From JACDDK01 sp038198445 (GTDB lineage: Bacteria > Actinomycetota > Rubrobacteria > Rubrobacterales > Rubrobacteraceae), in the NCBI GenBank assembly GCA_038198445.1, contig JBBPZZ010000122.1, forward strand, positions 20,877 through 84,876: a stretch of DNA of 64,000 nt, written 5' to 3'. The position numbers and the translations under genes were made by a program. Of the stretch, positions 52,928 to 61,611 are shown one piece after another. Each line of letters opens with the position of its first letter. Within the stretch, counting starts at the first letter, position 1. The notes beneath the pieces are model-generated. The model saw only the letters and a list, made by a program, of their open reading frames with translations. It had not been told where the DNA came from and made no database searches.

Positions 52928-54066
52928 AGACCGCCCGGCAATACGGAGCGGATAGACGGATCGATCGCCATCCGCACGACATCGAGACTGTGGCAAAACG
53001 GATTTCATCCGGCGCGGCGCGGCGCGACGCGAACCCGGCCTTCCCCGAGGAACCCTTCCGGGCTTTGGCCGCGTCCGGCGCGCTCGCCATGCCCGCCCCA
53101 GACCTTGCAACCGGCGAAGGAAGCCGTTCATCTTTTGGCGACGAGTGGCGTCTGCTAAGGGCCGTGGCGCGCGCGGATGGCTCCGTCGCCCGCATCCTGG
53201 ACGGACATTTCAACGGCGTCGAACGCGTCGCCGTCCTGGCCTGCGAGCCGCTTCGCTCCCGAGAGCTCCATGCCATCGCGGCCGGAGAATTGCTTCTCGG
53301 GGTCTGGGGCGCGGACCCCATCCCCGGCGAAGGCGAACCGGCGATGCTCGTCGAGTCGGAAGTTGGTTTCCGCATTTCCGGCGTAAAAATTTTCTGCTCC
53401 GGCTCCACGGGACTAGACCGGGCGCTCGTTCTGGCTCGCGGCCCTGGCGGGGGGCCAGGGCCGCCGCTTGTAGCGTACGTGGATCTGACCGAAGAAGGTA
53501 TTGAAGTGGACCGTCGGTGGTTCAAGGGCTCCGGGATGCGTTCCTCGGAGAGTCACAGGGTCGTCTTCGACGAAACGCCGGTGCTCGCCGTGCTCGGAGG
53601 GCCGGGGGAGCTCGTCAAAGAGCCCTACTTCAGCCGTGACGCGATACGGACAGCCGCCACCTGGGCCGGTATAGCGGATGCGGCGGTCGATTCGGCGCTT
53701 GAGATACTCGCCGCCAAGTCGGGAAGCAGAGAGCCCGACGACATCGTCTCTCTGGCCGCCGGAAAGTTCCTGACGGAGCAGGGTACGATCAACCGCTGGT
53801 TCGAGTACGCGGCCCTACGGGCCGACGCCGACCCGGAAGCCTCGCTGTCGGACTTCGCCACCCAACTCCGGTCAGCAATGGCGTCGGCTTGCCGGAAGAT
53901 CCTTGACGAAGCCGCCCGCGCGGTGGGTTCACATCCGTTTGCAACCGCCGGGACGCTTGACCGCGCCCGGCGCGACCTGGAGCTGTTTCTTCTACAGCAT
54001 CGCCTGGAGCCCGCCCTGGCGCGCCGTGGCAGACAAGCCATTATGGAACGAGGGAACAATCAGTGA
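52924..54066 (+). CDS. acyl-CoA dehydrogenase-like flavoprotein
   Basis: Acyl-CoA dehydrogenase superfamily, 380 aa from a GTG that overlaps the deacetylase stop (GTGA). Visible: N-terminal helical part (FPEEPFRALAASGALAMPAP), a beta domain with KIFCSGSTGLDRALVLARG, and a C-terminal helical part ending GSHPFATAGTLDRARRDLEL. The usual catalytic Glu context is not visible, and the C-terminus is closer in style to flavin monooxygenases related to DszC. It may therefore oxidise or hydroxylate something other than an acyl-CoA. Neighbours suggest a sugar or amino-sugar derivative. Confidence 0.8.
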   Translation: MKTARQYGADRRIDRHPHDIETVAKRISSGAARRDANPAFPEEPFRALAASGALAMPAPDLATGEGSRSSFGDEWRLLRAVARADGSVARILDGHFNGVERVAVLACEPLRSRELHAIAAGELLLGVWGADPIPGEGEPAMLVESEVGFRISGVKIFCSGSTGLDRALVLARGPGGGPGPPLVAYVDLTEEGIEVDRRWFKGSGMRSSESHRVVFDETPVLAVLGGPGELVKEPYFSRDAIRTAATWAGIADAAVDSALEILAAKSGSREPDDIVSLAAGKFLTEQGTINRWFEYAALRADADPEASLSDFATQLRSAMASACRKILDEAARAVGSHPFATAGTLDRARRDLELFLLQHRLEPALARRGRQAIMERGNNQ

Positions 54067-54638
54067 GAGAAAGGCTCGAACGGGATTACTTCGAAAACCT
54101 CTACGCGGCCTCCAGAGATCCCTGGGCCTTCGAGACGAGCGACTACGAGCAGCGCAAGTATCAGAAAACGCTGCGGACTTTGGGCGGACGCCGCTTCAAC
54201 CGGGCGCTGGAGGTAGGCTCGTCTATCGGCGTCTTCACGCAGTTGCTCGCGCCCTTCTGTGATGAGCTTCTCGCATTGGATCTCTCCAAGAGGGCCGTTG
54301 CCGCCGCGCGAGAGCGCTTGTCGGGCCACAGACAGGTCAGGGTAGAGCGGCGCGGGGTGCCGGAGGAGATGCCGGAGGGGCCGTTCGACCTGATCCTGGC
54401 CTCCGAGGTTTTGTACTACCTGACGAGGGAAGTAATGCTCGCGGCGCTGGAGGGCTTCGAGCGCGAGCTGGCCCCAGGCGGTCTCCTGCTCGCCGTCCAC
54501 TGGCGCAAGGAGACGAAGACCTATCCGCTGCAGGGAGATGAAGTACACGAGTTGCTGATGGAGAACACACGGTTGAAGCACATCGACAACATCATCGAAC
54601 CGGAGTACCGGTTGGACGTCTTCGAGAACCGCCCGTGA
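54063..54638 (+). CDS. NodS-like SAM-dependent methyltransferase
   Basis: Class I methyltransferase of 191 aa resembling NodS, the N-methyltransferase of rhizobial Nod factor synthesis. NodS-type N-terminus: YFENLYAASRDPWAFETSDYEQRKYQ. SAM site: ALEVGSSIGVFTQLLA near residues 49-64, acidic LALDLS, then ILASEVLYYL. GTG start overlapping the previous stop (GTGA). Substrate unknown; adjacency to a deacetylase suggests a freed amino group as acceptor. Confidence 0.87.
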   Translation: MRERLERDYFENLYAASRDPWAFETSDYEQRKYQKTLRTLGGRRFNRALEVGSSIGVFTQLLAPFCDELLALDLSKRAVAAARERLSGHRQVRVERRGVPEEMPEGPFDLILASEVLYYLTREVMLAALEGFERELAPGGLLLAVHWRKETKTYPLQGDEVHELLMENTRLKHIDNIIEPEYRLDVFENRP

Positions 54639-55810
54639 GCCGCCACGAGCGACTGGTCATTATCGGGGGCGGCCCCGCCGGTCTCTCCACTGCGCGAGCC
54701 TATCGTGAGGCGGGCGGCGAAGGGCAGGTCGAAATCCTGGCATCCGAAGACTTCGCTCCGTATCGGCGGCCTCCACTAACCAAAGAGTACCTGCGGGGTG
54801 AGATCCCCCGCGAAGACCTGCCAATGGAGCCTTCCGGCTGGTTCAAGCAGAACGAAGTCGATCTTCACCTGGCGACCACTGCTGAAACCATCGACCGCGA
54901 ACAACGGATCGTAGGGACCGCGAATGGCGATTTCCCCTACGATGTCTGCGTGCTCGCCACTGGCTCCGAACCGATCCGGCTACCCGTCCCGGGAGGAGAC
55001 GACCCGGAAATTATGGTGATGCGTACCGTCGAAAACTCCACCCGCCTGCAACGACAGGTGAAGCCCGGCGGACGGGTGACGGTCATCGGCTCGGGCTTTA
55101 TCGGTTGCGAGGCCGCCGCTTCGCTCTCCATGCGGGACGTTGAAGTAACGCTCGTCAGCATGGAGGGTCTGCCACAGGAGCAGCGCCTCGGCGCGGACGC
55201 CGGAAAGGAGATCCGCTCGTGGCTCGAACGTTACGGCATAGAGCTACGCCTGGGATCAAGCGTGGAGGGTATCGAACGCGATGGCGATGGCTTCGTAGTC
55301 GGTATCGAAGGCGGAGATAACGTACCGTCTGACACGGTACTCTTCGGCGCCGGCGTGAAGCCCCGCACCGGGTTGGCGGAGGCCGCCGGTCTGGAGATGG
55401 ATCGGGGCGGCGTCATCTGCGACTCCTCGATGCGGACCAGCGCGCCCGGAATCTTCGCCGTGGGCGACATCGCCTATGCGTACAATGAGGCCGCCGGACG
55501 CCACCTGCGCGTCGAGCACTGGGGCGAGGCTCTAAATCAAGGGCGTGTGGCGGGGAATGTGATCTCCGGGGGCGAAGAGGCGTGGGACCTGGCGCCGGGC
55601 TTCTGGTCCACCATCGGGGACAAGACGCTCAAGTACGCCGCGTGGGGCGACGGATGGGACGAGGCGCGGTTCGTGGATCAGGGCGACAGCGCGTTCACGG
55701 TCTGGTACGGTCGTGAAGGCGCGTGCGTGGGAGTCCTCACCCACGACTTCGACGAAGACTACGAGAACGGCCGGGAGCTGGTCGAAACGGGAGCGCCGCT
55801 CCCCCGATGA
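54635..55810 (+). CDS. FAD-dependent NAD(P)H:ferredoxin reductase-like oxidoreductase
   Basis: Pyridine nucleotide-disulfide oxidoreductase family, 391 aa. FAD site VIIGGGPAGLSTARAY at residues 8-23, YRRPPLTKEYL, second Rossmann VTVIGSGFIGCEAA, and GIFAVGDIAYAYNE. No redox-active CxxxxC; the type matches ferredoxin or rubredoxin reductases (BphA4-like). It could pass electrons to the flavoprotein two genes upstream. GTG overlapping the methyltransferase stop. Confidence 0.88.
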   Translation: MSRHERLVIIGGGPAGLSTARAYREAGGEGQVEILASEDFAPYRRPPLTKEYLRGEIPREDLPMEPSGWFKQNEVDLHLATTAETIDREQRIVGTANGDFPYDVCVLATGSEPIRLPVPGGDDPEIMVMRTVENSTRLQRQVKPGGRVTVIGSGFIGCEAAASLSMRDVEVTLVSMEGLPQEQRLGADAGKEIRSWLERYGIELRLGSSVEGIERDGDGFVVGIEGGDNVPSDTVLFGAGVKPRTGLAEAAGLEMDRGGVICDSSMRTSAPGIFAVGDIAYAYNEAAGRHLRVEHWGEALNQGRVAGNVISGGEEAWDLAPGFWSTIGDKTLKYAAWGDGWDEARFVDQGDSAFTVWYGREGACVGVLTHDFDEDYENGRELVETGAPLPR

Positions 55811-56583
55811 CGCTTCCCCCGCCGCATCCAGCGCTACGCGTCTGCGTGGTGGTACCCGCCCGCGACGAAGAAGCGCTTATCGTCGCCTGCCTGCGTGCGC
55901 TCGCGGCGCAAGAAGGCGTTTCGCACCAGGAATACGAGGTTTTGCTCGTACTGGACCGCTGCCGGGACGAGACCGAAGCCCGGTCCCGCGAGTTCGCCGA
56001 ACAAAACCCTTCGCTAAACCTGCACCTCTTGCACGGACCTGGAAAAGGAGCCGGACACGCCCGGCTCCTGGGAATGGAGGCGGCGTGCGAGAGGTTGCTG
56101 GGCCTCGGACGTCCGGACGGTTTGATCTGTTCCACCGACGCGGACACGGTCGTCGCCAGCGACTGGCTCTCCGCGCAACTCCGCGCGGCTTCTCATGGAG
56201 CGCGTGCCATCGGAGGCCGCATAGAGCTTGCGAGAGACAACTCGCTCCCGGAGAGTATCTTCACCTGGCACGAGGCTCGGGGCCGCTACCGGCACGAGAA
56301 GCTGATCGCCGCGGGCCGTCCCGAAACAGTCGAGCACTGGCAGTTCAGCGGCGCTTCACTGGCGCTGACGGCGACGGTCTACAGGGAGGTGGGCGGCCTC
56401 GAACCACGCTCGGCGCTCGAAGACGAGCAGCTAGAGAGGGTGTTGCGGCGGCACGGCGTTCCCATAGAACGGCTGCTCTCCGTCCGGGTTACGACTTCGC
56501 CCCGCTTGATCGGGAGAGCCGACCAGGGTCTGGCCCGCGACCTCGCTGCGGCAGCGGGTCTAGAAGAACATCCGCTGCTCTAA
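55807..56583 (+). CDS. GT2 family glycosyltransferase
   Basis: Family 2 glycosyltransferase, 258 aa, no membrane segment, so cytoplasmic. GT-A fold: RVCVVVPARDEEALIVACL near residue 11, metal site STDADT, IGGRIEL, and acidic base region EDEQLERVLRRHG. ATG overlaps the preceding stop (ATGA), the last of four 4-nt overlaps. Its stop overlaps the stop of the convergent small ORF by 3 nt. Donor and acceptor sugars unknown. Confidence 0.9.
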   Translation: MTLPPPHPALRVCVVVPARDEEALIVACLRALAAQEGVSHQEYEVLLVLDRCRDETEARSREFAEQNPSLNLHLLHGPGKGAGHARLLGMEAACERLLGLGRPDGLICSTDADTVVASDWLSAQLRAASHGARAIGGRIELARDNSLPESIFTWHEARGRYRHEKLIAAGRPETVEHWQFSGASLALTATVYREVGGLEPRSALEDEQLERVLRRHGVPIERLLSVRVTTSPRLIGRADQGLARDLAAAAGLEEHPLL

Positions 56584-56768
56584 GCTTTCTCCTCCCGATA
56601 CTCCTGAATACTCTCGTACACCTCGTCCGGGAACTGTAGCTCCTGATATGGGTTGCAGGCGTAAGGGTCATCTGGACTCGGGCAGATCTGGAAGTCCTGC
56701 TGCTTCTGGTACTCCAGAATCTTCTCTCGACGGGGCGGACTGTACCCCTTCTCCGCCTGCTCTACCAT
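56580..56768 (-). CDS. small hypothetical protein, 62 aa
   Basis: Unrecognised. The ATG at 56768 has AGGAGG eight bases upstream, which decides this start over one 22 codons upstream. Charged helical N-terminus (EKGYSPPRREKILEYQKQQD), then two Cys in a Pro-rich segment (ICPSPDDPYACNPYQ) and an acidic end. Sits 16 nt after the 57-aa ORF and ends on the stop codon of the glycosyltransferase gene. Confidence 0.65.
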   Translation of the reverse strand: MVEQAEKGYSPPRREKILEYQKQQDFQICPSPDDPYACNPYQELQFPDEVYESIQEYREEKA

Positions 56769-56784
56769 CGCCCGGGCCTCCTGC

Positions 56785-56958
56785 TCAGCGGCGGTCGTGA
56801 TCCCTGGCGAGAAGTTCAGCGAGCTCGTCGGCACCGACGAAATGCCGTCCGATCATGGCAAATACCAGCCGGCCATAGTGTCCGATGTCTTCGCTCTGGT
56901 CCAGCGCATCCAGCAGATGTTCCATCATCGGACTCTGACGTAAATCCTCGACGGCCAT
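56785..56958 (-). CDS. small hypothetical protein, 57 aa
   Basis: Unrecognised helical protein: MAVEDLRQSPMMEHLLDALD, then GHYGRLVFAMIGRHFVG and ELAELLARDHDRR. Start supported by GAGGAG eight bases upstream of the ATG, and a TATAGT lies 36 nt before it (56999-56994). Cotranscribed with the 62-aa ORF. A longer open frame in another phase over the same bases has no such signals. Confidence 0.6.
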   Translation of the reverse strand: MAVEDLRQSPMMEHLLDALDQSEDIGHYGRLVFAMIGRHFVGADELAELLARDHDRR

Positions 56959-57088
56959 AGCTCTGTCTCCTCGTTCCTTGAGCTTGAGACCAAACTATAT
57001 GGGCAACCTGAAAACCGAACGTGAAACGATTTACCACAAAGCGAGAGGCCAGTGCCTGATGTGGACGGCGAGACAGTCGGGCAGCGAA

Positions 57089-58360
57089 CTACCTGCTCAC
57101 GTACCGGAGCAAATCCTTCGCGCCGTCGGATACGGGAATATCCTGCTCGTCACCGGAGGACATGTCCCGCACCTTGCAGACGCCAGCCCGCATCTCGTCT
57201 TCTCCGAATATCGCCGTGAACGCGGCGCCGGAACGGTCGGCCTGCTTGAACTGGCCTTTGGCGCTACGGCCCGCGTAGTCGAGGTCGCAGGAGACGCCTT
57301 CGGCGCGCAGAGCGGAGGCCAGCTTCAGAGCAGGCGTCCTGGCCTCCGGGACGAGCGTAACGAAGAACACCCGCATCGCTGGCTTCTCGTCCCGATGCGC
57401 CGCCGCGAGCAAGATGCGCTCCACGCCGGTGCCGAAGCCTATGCCCGCGAGGTCCGGCCCTCCAAGCTCGGAGATCAAACCGTTGTACCGTCCGCCTGCC
57501 CCCACCGTGTCCTGCGCCCCAAGCGCCGAGCTTTTGGCCTCGAACACCGTCGAAGTATAGTAATCCAGGCCGCGCACGAGCCGGTCGTCTTCCGTATACG
57601 GTATCTCCAGCGCATCCAACCCCGCCTTGACCGCCGTGAAGTTCTCGACCGCTTCGGGACTGAGAAACTCCCGCAAGACCGGGGCTTCGTCCAGAAGGGC
57701 CTGCATGTCCCTGTCCTTGGAGTCCAGGATGCGGAGAGGGTTCGTTTCCAGACGGTCGACGGAATCTCGGTCAAGCTCCGAAGTATGTTTCTCCAGGAAG
57801 GCGCGCAGTTCGGGGACGTAGGCGCGGCGCGTCTCCATATCGCCCAGGGTGTTGAGGTGGACGACTTCGTTTTGGACGCCGACGGCTTGATGGAGATTGT
57901 AGAGCAGAGAGATCACCTCCACGTCCACCAGCGGGTCGGCGGACCCTAGTATCTCCACACCGATCTGGGTGTGCTGCCGGTAACGTCCCTTCTGCTGGCG
58001 TTCGTGGCGGAGCATCGGTCCCATGTACCAGAGCTTGAAAGGCTGCGCCTGCTTGAAGAGGCTGTGCTCGACGTATGAACGCACCACGCCCGCCGTCCCC
58101 TCCGGGCGCAGGGCCAGGTCCCGTCCACCCTTGTCCTGAAACAGGAACATCTCCTTGCGGACGATGTCCGACCCCTCGCCGACACCCCGGATGAACAAAC
58201 CGGCCTCCTCGAAGACCGGCACCCGGACCTCCGAGTAGTTGTAGCGGCGGAAGAAATCTCGGGCTATCCTCTCCACGAACGCCCACAACTCCGCCTTCTC
58301 GTGTGGCTCCCGGCCTCCGGGATAGACGTCGTAGGTCCCCTTCGGTCCCCGGTAGCTCAA
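57089..58360 (-). CDS. hisS: histidyl-tRNA synthetase
   Basis: HisRS, 423 aa. RGPKGTYDVYPGG at the N-terminus, motif 2 MLRHERQQKGRYRQ, His-specific motifs LDYYTSTVFE and GGRYNGLI, and a C-terminal anticodon domain. The frame is open upstream, but homology starts at a TTG at 58360 that overlaps the stop of the hydrolase gene (TTGA). Confidence 0.96.
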   Translation of the reverse strand: MSYRGPKGTYDVYPGGREPHEKAELWAFVERIARDFFRRYNYSEVRVPVFEEAGLFIRGVGEGSDIVRKEMFLFQDKGGRDLALRPEGTAGVVRSYVEHSLFKQAQPFKLWYMGPMLRHERQQKGRYRQHTQIGVEILGSADPLVDVEVISLLYNLHQAVGVQNEVVHLNTLGDMETRRAYVPELRAFLEKHTSELDRDSVDRLETNPLRILDSKDRDMQALLDEAPVLREFLSPEAVENFTAVKAGLDALEIPYTEDDRLVRGLDYYTSTVFEAKSSALGAQDTVGAGGRYNGLISELGGPDLAGIGFGTGVERILLAAAHRDEKPAMRVFFVTLVPEARTPALKLASALRAEGVSCDLDYAGRSAKGQFKQADRSGAAFTAIFGEDEMRAGVCKVRDMSSGDEQDIPVSDGAKDLLRYVSR

Positions 58361-58935
58361 ATCAGTCCCAGAGGGAGGTAGGGGTTGCTTTCTAGCTCTT
58401 CCATCGCGGAGAGTACGGGTCCATGTCCGGCGTAGAGGCGGGTGGACTCTTCCCAGTATGGCATGACTTTGCGGATGGAGGTTTCTATTTCCTCCCACGA
58501 CGCTCCCGAGAGGTCCGTCCGGCCAACGCTGCCCGGAAGGATCAAATCCCCCACCACCTGGTCCTTCCCGATCAGAAACGTCACCGAGCCCGGCGAATGC
58601 CCCGGCGTGTGCAACACGTGGAGGCTCTCACCCGCCAGGATCATCCTCCCGCCGTCCTGAAGCGGCTCGTAGTCCCGAACCCCGGCGCTTTCGGCGTCGA
58701 TCGGATGCATGTAAACCGGCGCTCTCGTCTCCCGCCTTACGTCCTCCAGCGCGCTTATGTGGTCGGCGTGGTTGTGCGTCACCAGGATGGCGGCCACCGG
58801 CTTCTGAACAGTGTCCAGGATCTTCTCGGGTTCCGCACCCGCGTCCACTATGATATCGCCCTCCGGGGCGTGAATGACGTAGGCGTTCACCTCGAAGCCG
58901 CCCATGGTCAGAGTAACCTGTTGGATTTCGGTCAC
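58357..58935 (-). CDS. metallo-beta-lactamase fold hydrolase (GloB-like)
   Basis: MBL-fold hydrolase of 192 aa. Zinc motif THNHADH near residue 53, then HTPGHSPGSV, GDLILPGSVGR and YAGHGP. Closest in size and motifs to small glyoxalase II-like proteins regularly found between rel and hisS in Gram-positives. GTG start. Substrate not known. Confidence 0.9.
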   Translation of the reverse strand: MTEIQQVTLTMGGFEVNAYVIHAPEGDIIVDAGAEPEKILDTVQKPVAAILVTHNHADHISALEDVRRETRAPVYMHPIDAESAGVRDYEPLQDGGRMILAGESLHVLHTPGHSPGSVTFLIGKDQVVGDLILPGSVGRTDLSGASWEEIETSIRKVMPYWEESTRLYAGHGPVLSAMEELESNPYLPLGLI

Positions 58936-58941
58936 GGTTGT

Positions 58942-61173
58942 CTAACGCTCCAGCGGCGTGCCGTCGCGCGACACCCGGTAGACGTCATAGACATCGGGAA
59001 TGCTCCGTATCTTCCGTATGACCTCATCGACGTGCTGCACGCTCCCCGCCTTGAACGCGAACCTGCTCAAAGCCGTCCGGTCCTCGATAGTATCCACCCT
59101 GGCCGAAACGATATTCACACCGGCATCCGAGATAGTCGCCGTTATGTCCTTGAGAAGGTGCATCCGGTCCAGCGCCTCGACGAGAAGCTCGACCGTAAAG
59201 AGCCTGCCGGCCCCGTGCGCCCACTCCACCTCGACGAACCGTTCCGGGTCGCGCGCTTTGAGCGCCCGCGCATTGGTGCAGCCCGCCGAATGAACAACCA
59301 CGCCGCGTCCCAGAGAGACGTACCCGACGATGTCATCACCGGGCATCGGGGTGCAGCATCGAGCCAGCCGGGTCATGATGCCGCTGGATCCCACGACCCG
59401 AACCCCGGTCTCCGCGTCCGTCTGGGTCTCGGGGAGGGGCAGCGGCGCGAGCGCCGGGCTCTTCAGGCTCACCACCGGCTTCTCTTCTTCCTTCGATGGC
59501 TGGAGGTGCTCGGCGATGCGGTGGGCGACATTTTCGCCCGAGACCGTGCCCGCGCCAACGCCCGCGAGCATGTCGTCCGGCGTCAGGTAGTTTGTCTGCC
59601 GGGCCACGTCTTCCAGGACGCCCGAAGGCACCTTCCCGATCCTCTGCTTCTTGAGCAGCGAGACGACCTTCTCGCGGCCGAGGCTCAGGTTATCCTCCCA
59701 GTCGGCCTTGTTGAAGAACTGCCGGATCTTATTCCGCGCCCGCCCGCTCTGGACAACCGTCAGCCAGTCGCGGCTCGGGCTCGCGGACTTGCCGGTAATG
59801 ACCTCGACCCGGTCTCCGGAGACCAATTCGGAGTCGAGTGGAACTATGCGGTCATTGACCTTCGCGCCGATGGTGCGGTGTCCGACTTCGGTGTGAACGT
59901 GGTAGGCGAAGTCTATCGGCGTCGCCCCGGCGGGCAGGCTGACCACGTCGCCCTTTGGCGTGAAGACGAAGACCTCGTCGGCAATGAGCTCGCCCTTGAG
60001 CGCCTCCATGAACTCGCCGGCGTCGGTCGTCTCCTTCTGCCACTCCATCATGCTCTTGAGCCAGGTGAGGCGGTCAACCTCACTGTCCCGGAGGCCGTGC
60101 TTGTACATCCAGTGGGCGGCGATGCCGTACTCGGCCGTGGTGTCCATCTCATCGGTGCGTATCTGGATCTCCAGCAACTTCCCTTCGTTCGACATGACCG
60201 TCGTATGAAGCGACTGGTACATGTTGAACTTCGGCATCGCGATGTAGTCCTTGAACCGGCCCGGTATCGGCTTCCAGATCGAATGAATAACGCCCAGAGT
60301 CCCGTAACAGTCCCGCACCGAGTCGACCACGACGCGCAGACCCGCGAGGTCGTAGATCTCGTTGAACTCCTTGTTGCGCCGCACCATCTTGTTGTAGATG
60401 GAGTAGAAGTGCTTCACCCGGCCATGCACCTCGGCTTCGATCCCCGTCTGTCCCAGATGCCTGAGAAGCTCCGCCGCCGTCCCGTTGATGAACGCCTCAC
60501 GGTCGCCCCGGCGCGCGGCGACAAGCCGCTTTATTTCCTCGTAGCGCCTGGGGTGCAGGGTGGCGAACGAGAGGTCTTCCAGCTCCCATTTCACCGAGTA
60601 AATTCCCAAGCGGTGGGCGAGGGGAGCATATATTTCCAGCGTCTCCGTGGCCTTCTTGAGTTGCGTCTCGCGTTTGAGATAGGCGAGGGTACGCATATTG
60701 TGGAGCCGGTCGGCGAGCTTGATGATGATGACCCGCACGTCGCGGCTCATCGCGACGATCATCTTACGCAGCGACTCGGCCTGCGCCTCTTCCAGGTTTC
60801 CCGACGGCAGCCGCTTCAGCTTGGTAACGCCGTCCACAATCTCCGCAAGTTCGCTACCGAACTTCTTCTCCACCTCTTCCTTGGTCACGTCCGTATCTTC
60901 GAGCACGTCGTGCAGGATGGCCGCGGCGATGGTCGTCGGATCCAGGTGGAGGTCCGCCAGGATGTCGGCAGCCGCGAGCGGATGGTAGACGAAAGGCTCC
61001 CCGCTCTTGCGGGTCTGGCCCCGATGCGCCGCGTGCGCCACGTTGTACGCCTCGGCGATCCGCTGCTCCGCTCCCTCCGGGCTGTAGGCGCGAACCTTCT
61101 CCAGAAGCGTGGATATCGTCACCGGTGGAGCCGGAACGGCCCGCAGATGCTGCTCTGTACGCGCAATCTCCAT
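58942..61173 (-). CDS. rel: bifunctional (p)ppGpp synthetase/hydrolase Rel
   Basis: Rel, long RSH enzyme controlling the stringent response. Hydrolase domain with the HD pair in AAAILHDVLEDTD (His88, Asp89), synthetase domain around residues 240-350 (FNEIYDLAGLRVVVDSV, GRFKDYIAMPKFNMYQSLHT), TGS domain at about 390-450 (VFTPKGDVVSLPAGATPIDF), and an ACT domain at the C-terminus. Both active sites look intact. 743 aa. Followed by the MBL hydrolase (6-nt gap) and hisS. Confidence 0.96.
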   Translation of the reverse strand: MEIARTEQHLRAVPAPPVTISTLLEKVRAYSPEGAEQRIAEAYNVAHAAHRGQTRKSGEPFVYHPLAAADILADLHLDPTTIAAAILHDVLEDTDVTKEEVEKKFGSELAEIVDGVTKLKRLPSGNLEEAQAESLRKMIVAMSRDVRVIIIKLADRLHNMRTLAYLKRETQLKKATETLEIYAPLAHRLGIYSVKWELEDLSFATLHPRRYEEIKRLVAARRGDREAFINGTAAELLRHLGQTGIEAEVHGRVKHFYSIYNKMVRRNKEFNEIYDLAGLRVVVDSVRDCYGTLGVIHSIWKPIPGRFKDYIAMPKFNMYQSLHTTVMSNEGKLLEIQIRTDEMDTTAEYGIAAHWMYKHGLRDSEVDRLTWLKSMMEWQKETTDAGEFMEALKGELIADEVFVFTPKGDVVSLPAGATPIDFAYHVHTEVGHRTIGAKVNDRIVPLDSELVSGDRVEVITGKSASPSRDWLTVVQSGRARNKIRQFFNKADWEDNLSLGREKVVSLLKKQRIGKVPSGVLEDVARQTNYLTPDDMLAGVGAGTVSGENVAHRIAEHLQPSKEEEKPVVSLKSPALAPLPLPETQTDAETGVRVVGSSGIMTRLARCCTPMPGDDIVGYVSLGRGVVVHSAGCTNARALKARDPERFVEVEWAHGAGRLFTVELLVEALDRMHLLKDITATISDAGVNIVSARVDTIEDRTALSRFAFKAGSVQHVDEVIRKIRSIPDVYDVYRVSRDGTPLER

Positions 61174-61180
61174 ACGGGAA

Positions 61181-61186
61181 AGTTTA
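61181..61186 (-). promoter_or_regulatory. rel: candidate -10 element of rel, giving a leaderless mRNA
   Basis: TAAACT on the minus strand ends 7 nt before the rel ATG. There is no ribosome-binding site. A CGGGC/GCCCG hairpin just upstream may end transcription of the preceding gene. Confidence 0.35.
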
Positions 61187-61244
61187 ACACCGGGCTCCAG
61201 GCCCGTTAACTCTCGTCAGTCAGAGCGCGCGGCGCAAGCTGTTG

Positions 61245-61541
61245 CTAGTCGACTTCTATCTCGATCCCACCGACAAAGCGGGCCACGAGGTTGTACAGCA
61301 GGGCCGAGATCAGTCCGAAGATAAACCCGATAATCCCATAGAGTAGCGGCAAGAATATTATCGACCCCACGCCCACGAACAACCCTCCGAACAAGGCCGA
61401 GGAATCCGAATTCATCATGCCTATCGCGGAGCCCATAATGGAAAAAAGCGCCGTGAAGATACCCAAGATCAAGCCCAGCAGCGCGTAAACGACACCCATT
61501 ATCTTGCCCACGGACAGCACGCCGAACTTCCGCACAACCAT
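61245..61541 (-). CDS. small membrane protein, unknown function
   Basis: 98 aa with about three hydrophobic segments (VYALLGLILGIFTALFSIMG, LFGGLFVGVGSIIFLPLLYG, FIFGLISALLYNLVARFVGG) and a conserved-looking start MVVRKFGVLSVGKIMG. Similar small proteins occur widely in actinobacteria and archaea as uncharacterised membrane proteins. ATG with GGAGG five bases upstream. Confidence 0.75.
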   Translation of the reverse strand: MVVRKFGVLSVGKIMGVVYALLGLILGIFTALFSIMGSAIGMMNSDSSALFGGLFVGVGSIIFLPLLYGIIGFIFGLISALLYNLVARFVGGIEIEVD

Positions 61542-61611
61542 ACATACCTCCCCATCTGGCTAACGGTTACATTCTAAACACTTGGCATGGGCACTGCCGG
61601 CCCCTGTAAAT

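Noticed and set aside
56816..57037. A 73-codon minus-strand frame over the 57-aa ORF.
   Set aside because: It lacks a ribosome-binding site and is very Arg/Ser-rich; the 57-aa frame in another phase has GAGGAG and a balanced composition.
58423..61209. A 928-codon open frame on the plus strand opposite rel.
   Set aside because: It is the antisense of rel in GC-rich DNA, has no recognisable domains and its composition (Arg/His/Leu/Val-rich) is that of a shadow frame.
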